Assembly (NCBI GenBank): GCA_023213315.1
Contig: JAKCPI010003083.1
Coordinates: forward strand, 149,028-213,027
Length of the DNA: 64,000 bases
Direction: 5' to 3'
Source of the DNA: Euborellia annulipes
Taxonomy: Eukaryota; Arthropoda; Insecta; Dermaptera; Anisolabididae
The notes below the pieces were generated by a model. The model saw only the letters and a list, made by a program, of their open reading frames with translations. It ran no database searches and had not been told where the DNA came from. A program made the translations under genes and the position numbers. This document shows positions 59,681 through 64,000 of this stretch, in pieces (within the stretch, counting starts at the first letter, position 1; each line of letters begins with the position of its first letter).

Positions 59681-60080
59681 AATAGGTAGAAAAAAATGAG
59701 CAAAGCTGCTAGTTATATTTTAATTTATTATCAAACCAGGGCCGACGTTTCGGTCGCATATGGGGCCATCTTCAGGGCCAGGTTAATGTCTGATAATATA
59801 TATAATCCTCTCCAAGTTATATTGGACATACACAATTATAAGTGGTTCAATCATGTTCATGTCCAAAAAAATTAAAATTTTTGGAAAAAATAATTAAAAT
59901 TTTTGGACATGAATATGATTGAACCACTTACAATTGTGTATGTCCAATATAACTTGGAGAGGATTATATATATATATCAGACATTAATCTGGCCCTGAAG
60001 ATGGCCCATATGCGATCGAAACGTCGGCCCTGGTTTGATAATAAATTGAAATATAACTAGCTACTTTTTTTCTGCCTATT
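59681..60080. mobile_element. 400-bp foldback with intact-looking hammerhead core words
   Basis: Arms CTAGTTATATTT..ATTTATTATCAAACCAGG / CCTGGTTTGATAATAAAT..ATATAACTAG. + strand: GGCC, CTGAAGA (59995-60001), TGGCCCATATGCGATC, GAAACGTC (60018-60025), GGCC; the two GGCC stretches give stem I. - strand: the same order at 59775 to 59744. All catalytic bases are consensus in both arms, but stem II pairs poorly. Confidence 0.68.
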
Positions 60081-60171
60081 TAAATATTTATAATTTCGAA
60101 ATGTATTACGGTATTAAATTTTTGATGCTAGACATGTTTTTAAACTATTAGGTCTAATAGTTATTTAAATA

Positions 60172-60216
60172 AATATATAGTCTATATGGCCTCAGATGCC
60201 GACAAAGACTTCAAAA
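60172..60216 (+). mobile_element. SINE tail fragment
   Basis: AGTCTATATGGCCTCAGATGCCGACAAAGAC, recognisable as the shared 3' stem-loop (GTCT..GGC / GCC..AGAC), without head. Confidence 0.5.
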
Positions 60217-60891
60217 ATTACTTATTATTTGAGAAATTAATAAATTAATTGAATATTAACAATTTTAATATTCCAATATGTCAAATAATAATTCAAAATA
60301 TAGAATATATAAAGGTTAGGCCACTCCCTTTTCATATAGTGCTTGTATGTATGGTATGGTATTTTCACACACCTTCCTTAATTCATCGTTACCGCTGTCA
60401 CTCTCATTAATGAATTAGTCTCGGGAGGGGTACAGGTTTTGGCAGGTGTTTGTTATGCATGTGTTGGCAATGAGATTTTGCACTTGTATCTGTGTAATAA
60501 GAGCGAGTGGGGTCGGCGACCCTATTGACTTTGTTCTGATCTATGATGATCACTCAATTAATTACTGTCCTTTACAAATAACCCGTGGGGTTAGAATGGA
60601 TCTTAATGGAAAGAGGTCACAATTTATTTATCGTTTTGATAATAATTAACGATGCTAATAATTAATTTATTTAGGTACATACTCCCAGTTTTATTATGAA
60701 TTTAGAGATTTATGAAGTTATTTTTACGTTCTCTTACTTCCAACCTTGAGGGAGGGGGGTTCAAATGCCCCCTCCCCAAATGACGTCCTTGTGCGAGGGC
60801 TACAATTTATAAGGTGAAGAGTAAGATACATATAATAATCCACTAAAAATATTTTTTTCGCCCATCTATCAGCATGTCGCGTTACATGTCA

Positions 60892-60951
60892 TGACGTCAG
60901 AAGCCGTGACGGCACAAGCCGAGACCACACAAGTCGTGACGTCACCAACGA
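60892..60951 (+). repeat. Four-unit 15-bp tandem repeat with TGACGTCA words
   Basis: Units TGACGTCAGAAGCCG, TGACGGCACAAGCCG, AGACCACACAAGTCG and TGACGTCACCAACGA in register. Unit 1 contains the CRE-type palindrome TGACGTCA, and unit 4 has TGACGTCAC. Confidence 0.7.
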
Positions 60952-61503
60952 CTCGCACCAGTTTTTTTTTTTTATATACAGTATATATATATTTAAATAC
61001 AGAATTTGGAGAAAATTAATTCTTTTTTTTTTAATGGATAAAAATAAGAATCTATATAAAATTGGGCCTCATACAGCCCGCAGGCCGCGGGATAGGCATG
61101 ACTTTCATCAATATGAAAAAGTTATAGTTTCATATCTCGTTTTCTAGACCACTCTATTTTAAGGACAAAACCGATTAATTATTTGACTATTTGTCAAGTT
61201 TTTTTTGCAGCGAAAGTTCTGTGATTTGTTTTTGTTTACTAGTTTAATACATTAATTAAACAGACAGATATACTTACAGAATTAAGACTTTTTTTTAATC
61301 ATAAAATAATATAAAACTTAAAAAAAAAAAAAATGAAATAAAAGTTTTTGACTGATCAAAGATTTTAAAGATTTTTATTATTTTTTAATTTCTTGATTAG
61401 GGAGAAATTTACCCTTCCACATATTAGTATATTTTACCCAGTCGATAAATAAATTATTACAAGCCTTTAATTAATTATCATATAAATTTTTTTCACTCTA
61501 AAT

Positions 61504-61945
61504 CAGTGTTCCCCAACCGGTGTGCCCCGGCACCCAAGGGCGCCGCGTGATTGGCTAAAGGGTACCGCGAGATATTGAGATAAACAAAAAAAAAAAAAAT
61601 TAAAGTTTACTATATTATGGAGTACTTATCATACTATAATATAAAGCGCTAGCTGCTGACTTCCTGTCCATGTGTGTATATGCCTATCAGGGCGCTGATT
61701 GGCCAGAATAAAAGGAAGTTGAGTCAAAGAGGGAAATTTAATACTAAGTCTGAGAGGGAAATTTAAAACTTTAAAATTATGCATTTGCTCGCTGAAGGCA
61801 AGTAAAGGGTTCCAGGGAGCGTTATATAATATTTTAATTAAACTTAATTTTTTTTTTTAATTCAAGGAAGGGTGTCCCTAGTCTGTAATGTTATTCCCAA
61901 CGCGCCTTTGGAGTGCTGTGAACTTCAAAAGGTTGGGAAACTCTG
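61504..61945. mobile_element. hAT-like MITE (CAGTGTTCCCCAACC)
   Basis: CAGTGTTCCCCAACCGG and GGTTGGGAAACTCTG ends with perfect 8-bp duplication CTCTAAAT at 61496-61503 and 61946-61953. 442 bp with no open frame of note. Confidence 0.9.
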
Positions 61946-62540
61946 CTCTAAATCAATCGCATTCTTTGTGTTTGAGTTGGAATAACAATTTTCAAAAATA
62001 TTTTGTTGGTTAAATCAAATTGATTTGAGTTTAGTTGAATTTATTTTATTTCCTAGAATGTTGATTAATTTCCTTTTGTTTCATAGGGATATTGAATCCC
62101 ACCCACATTTTCTTATTAGACTTTTCTAATATCCTGAGAAGGAATCAACAGGAATCAGTTGAACTTCCTGTATTGATTAATTAACCTTTAAATGAAATTC
62201 TATATTTAATCAATTTCAAATAAAAATCTCTCAATTTATGGGACCATCCAAAAAATAACGCGATTCAATGAAGAAGAAAAGTCTCAATTGAAATTAGGAC
62301 AAGTCAATAGTGCTGTACATATGTTCAGGACAGCAATTGGAATTGATAAAATGGCCAAATGGATTTAAACTCAAATGAAAATGTTTGTGCCCAAGTGGTT
62401 AGAAAGCCGAGTTAAAGGAGATCAATCTCGAGGAATTACTTGGGAAAATCGAAACACACTTGGGAATTTTATCGTCTCTTTACTTTATAAATAAACACTA
62501 TTAATTATTTCAAAAACTTCAATTTAATGTTACTTAAATT

Positions 62541-62988
62541 AAAAAATCTGGTGTGACTGGTCGCACCAGATTTTTTTGTGTCGAGATAAATTTAGTTTCC
62601 GCTGATATATTGGAATTCAAGATGTAAAATAAAATTTATAAACATGGGTAAATATTTATCTTTTGTTACCATGGAAACCATTTCTTCTATCTCTTCTATG
62701 AAATACAAGAGTGCTTCAGAAGATTTCAAGGGCAAAATGAGAATATATATTTTAAAAGGCATCTAAAAAAATAATTGATTTATGGATTTTTAAACAAAAT
62801 CGTTGGTGCGAATTTTGGGAAAATCGAAAAAGACTGAAAAAGTACATTAGTAAAGTACTAGTACTTTTTGACCGATTTTGTTGAAAAGCTTATTTTCACG
62901 CCCTAGATGGGTAGCTAACTTTCAGCCACCTAGCCCAATTCCTTCATGCTTTAAATTGAACACACAGCCACAGACAGACCATGTCGCC
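62541..62988 (+). mobile_element. Family A element, 3'-truncated, shortened left hairpin
   Basis: The left hairpin is reduced to AATCTGGTGTGACTGGTCGC..ACCAGATT, followed by the normal body and a CACACAGCCACAGACAGACC tract. It breaks off at CATGTCGCC. The end is lost. Confidence 0.75.
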
Positions 62989-63176
62989 TAATATATTTCG
63001 TTAATTAGAATAAAAGGCCTGGTAAGAGACAAACAACAACCACCAAGATGGTTGCTGTTAAGCAATGTAAAAGAACGGCGAAATCTCAGGTAGGTGGCCC
63101 AATGGAATCAGCGTGCGTAACGTCCACCGTTATTCAACAATAGAAAAGAAGATATTGTGAAAGCTGTAGTATACTG

Positions 63177-63411
63177 CCAAAGGTAAGAAAGAATAATTCA
63201 AAAAAGAATGCAATCAAATTTTATTTCATTTAATTTAATAAAAATTCTTAATCACTTGTTAAAGTTTCGATTCCGGTTTGAACCATCATAGCTCTGAAGA
63301 TGGTCCAAACCGGAACCAAAACGTTAGCAAGTGATTAAGAATTTTTATTAAATTAAATGAAATAAAATTTGACTGCATTCTTTTTTGAATTATTTTTTTC
63401 TTGCCTTTTGG
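63177..63411. mobile_element. 235-bp foldback with hammerhead-like core
   Basis: Arms CCAAAGG.AAGAAA / TTTCTTGCCTTTTGG and CAAATTTTATTTCATTTAAT / ATTAAATGAAATAAAATTTG. + strand: CTGAAGA (63294-63300), stem GGTCC..GGAACC, AAAACGTT (63318-63325, G12 changed to A), with GCT / AGC as stem I. - strand: GAAAC is present but CTGANGA is lost. Confidence 0.62.
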
Positions 63412-63591
63412 AATAATAATTATTTCTTTGTAAGCTGGTCTGGTGAGTAGCACAAAAGCAATGCAATATACTGTAGCTATATAAATTTAATAAAACCCTA
63501 ATAACAAAAAAAGGACTTTTTTAATATCTCTCTCCTTGCCGTGGCTAAAGATAGCGAGTGACAATGCCAATATTGATAATCTCAAAATCCA

Positions 63592-63882
63592 GCCCTCGAG
63601 CTTGGTGTAGTTGGTAGCTTGCCTATCTACTATTCCGAACGTTACGGGTTCGGACCCCAGGCAGTCCGTTGATTTTATTTAAGCCATTTGGATACCAAAT
63701 GACTTAAATAGAAATGCCTGGACCCCTAATTGATATTATAAATAACAACAGTTATACAGTTATCGTATAAAGTCTAATATTGCCTGAGTTGCCGAAAAGA
63801 CTGTGTGAAGTGTGTGTGAGTGTAGAGGGGGAATGAGAATAAAGTGTGTGTTTTTTTTAAATAAAAAAAAAAAAAAAACCTT
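63592..63882 (+). mobile_element. tRNA-derived SINE, head type 1, full-length
   Basis: GGTGTAGTTGGTAGCTTGCC, GGGTTCGGACCCC, palindrome, TGCCTGAGTTGCCGAAAAGAC tail, GTGTGTGTGAG tract and A-rich end. Duplication AAAATCCA at 63584-63591 and 63883-63890. Confidence 0.88.
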
Positions 63883-63890
63883 AAAATCCA

Positions 63891-64000
63891 AAAGGTGTGG
63901 GTTCAGATCACAGGCTAAAATTTATTTGGATATTATATTTAAATAAATATATTCAGGTGTTAAAAAATAATTTTTTTTATAACGTATGTTAACATCTTCC
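63891..64000 (+). mobile_element. SINE head type 2 fragment at window end
   Basis: GGTGTGGGTTCAGATCACAGG and TATTTAAATAAATAT match the B box and body of the type 2 SINE at 5228; it runs towards the window edge. Confidence 0.45.

Larger units (their letters stand above)
35596..64000 (+). other. Intron downstream of the second cadherin exon (partial, at least 28.4 kb)
   Basis: Begins with the consensus donor GTAAGT and continues to the window end, since no following cadherin exon was recognised. Mobile elements within it are listed separately. Stretches with no recognisable gene or element are 35800-37490, 39040-40180, 41300-41575, 42080-42805, 44225-45860, 46700-47490, 48530-49440, 54025-56320, 56520-58590, 58880-59570, 60220-60890 and 61960-62540. 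An open frame at 35607-35789 directly after the donor is low-complexity at its end and shows no cadherin motif, so I treat it as intron. Confidence 0.7.

Noticed and set aside
60446..60649. 67-codon open frame
   Set aside because: No recognisable motif and no splice-site or codon-use support; could be chance.
40193..63882. CRISPR array from repeated ~260-bp units
   Set aside because: Copies are dispersed, in both orientations and flanked by individual target duplications; this is a eukaryotic SINE family.

Overview
This is eukaryotic, almost certainly animal, nuclear DNA. It is very AT-rich, and nearly all of it is intron filled with small non-autonomous transposable elements. The only protein-coding sequence I can support is two exons of one gene on the + strand: 5512-5719 (208 nt) and 35534-35595 (62 nt). 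Joined, they encode about 90 residues of a Fat-like (FAT1-3 / kugelei type) giant protocadherin. The splice sites are good, the reading phase is compatible, and the calcium-binding motifs NDNAP, PEN and LDRE are present. The intron between them is about 29.8 kb. The flanking introns run off both window edges (at least 5.5 kb upstream and 28.4 kb downstream). I found no further cadherin exon, no working RNA gene and no intact transposase. Phylum is not determinable from this alone; an arthropod such as a crustacean is a guess.

The rest is a dense, nested repeat landscape. (1) Family A is a roughly 660-bp element with a large left-end hairpin, an internal CA/GA-type microsatellite, a right-end hairpin and a shared 14-bp subterminal inverted repeat. 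About 15 copies or fragments are present. Its architecture resembles Helentron-derived HINE elements. (2) Several hAT-like MITE families carry 8-bp target duplications: GGGCGTA(G/C)CCAG-type, CAGGGCCGTGCC-type, CAGTG...-type, and family B, which carries a relative of the family A left hairpin. (3) A piggyBac-like MITE has TTAA sites, a PIF/Harbinger-like MITE has TAA sites, and there is an internally deleted mariner fossil. (4) tRNA-derived SINEs occur in several head types that share one 3' stem-loop; many have clean target duplications. (5) Foldback elements carry hammerhead-ribozyme-like cores (CTGANGA ... GAAACGTC) of the kind known from Penelope-like retroelements. These range from roughly 100 bp to an 820-bp near-perfect palindrome.

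Layout: 1-5511 upstream intron, with hAT MITEs at 2326-2983 and nested ribozyme foldbacks at 3121-4191. 5512-5719 first exon. 5720-35533 giant intron with A, B, C, E, F, SINE and mariner elements. 35534-35595 second exon. 35596-64000 downstream intron, including a head-to-head family A dimer (42985-44220), a run of three same-strand A copies (49442-53347) and further ribozyme foldbacks (47504-47633, 48060-48150, 53503-54022, 59681-60080, 63177-63411).

The strongest leads for something undescribed are the ribozyme-bearing foldbacks and the hairpin-ended family A, whose left hairpin also sits inside an unrelated hAT-type MITE. All functional statements are inferred from reading the sequence; no alignment, folding or database search was run.
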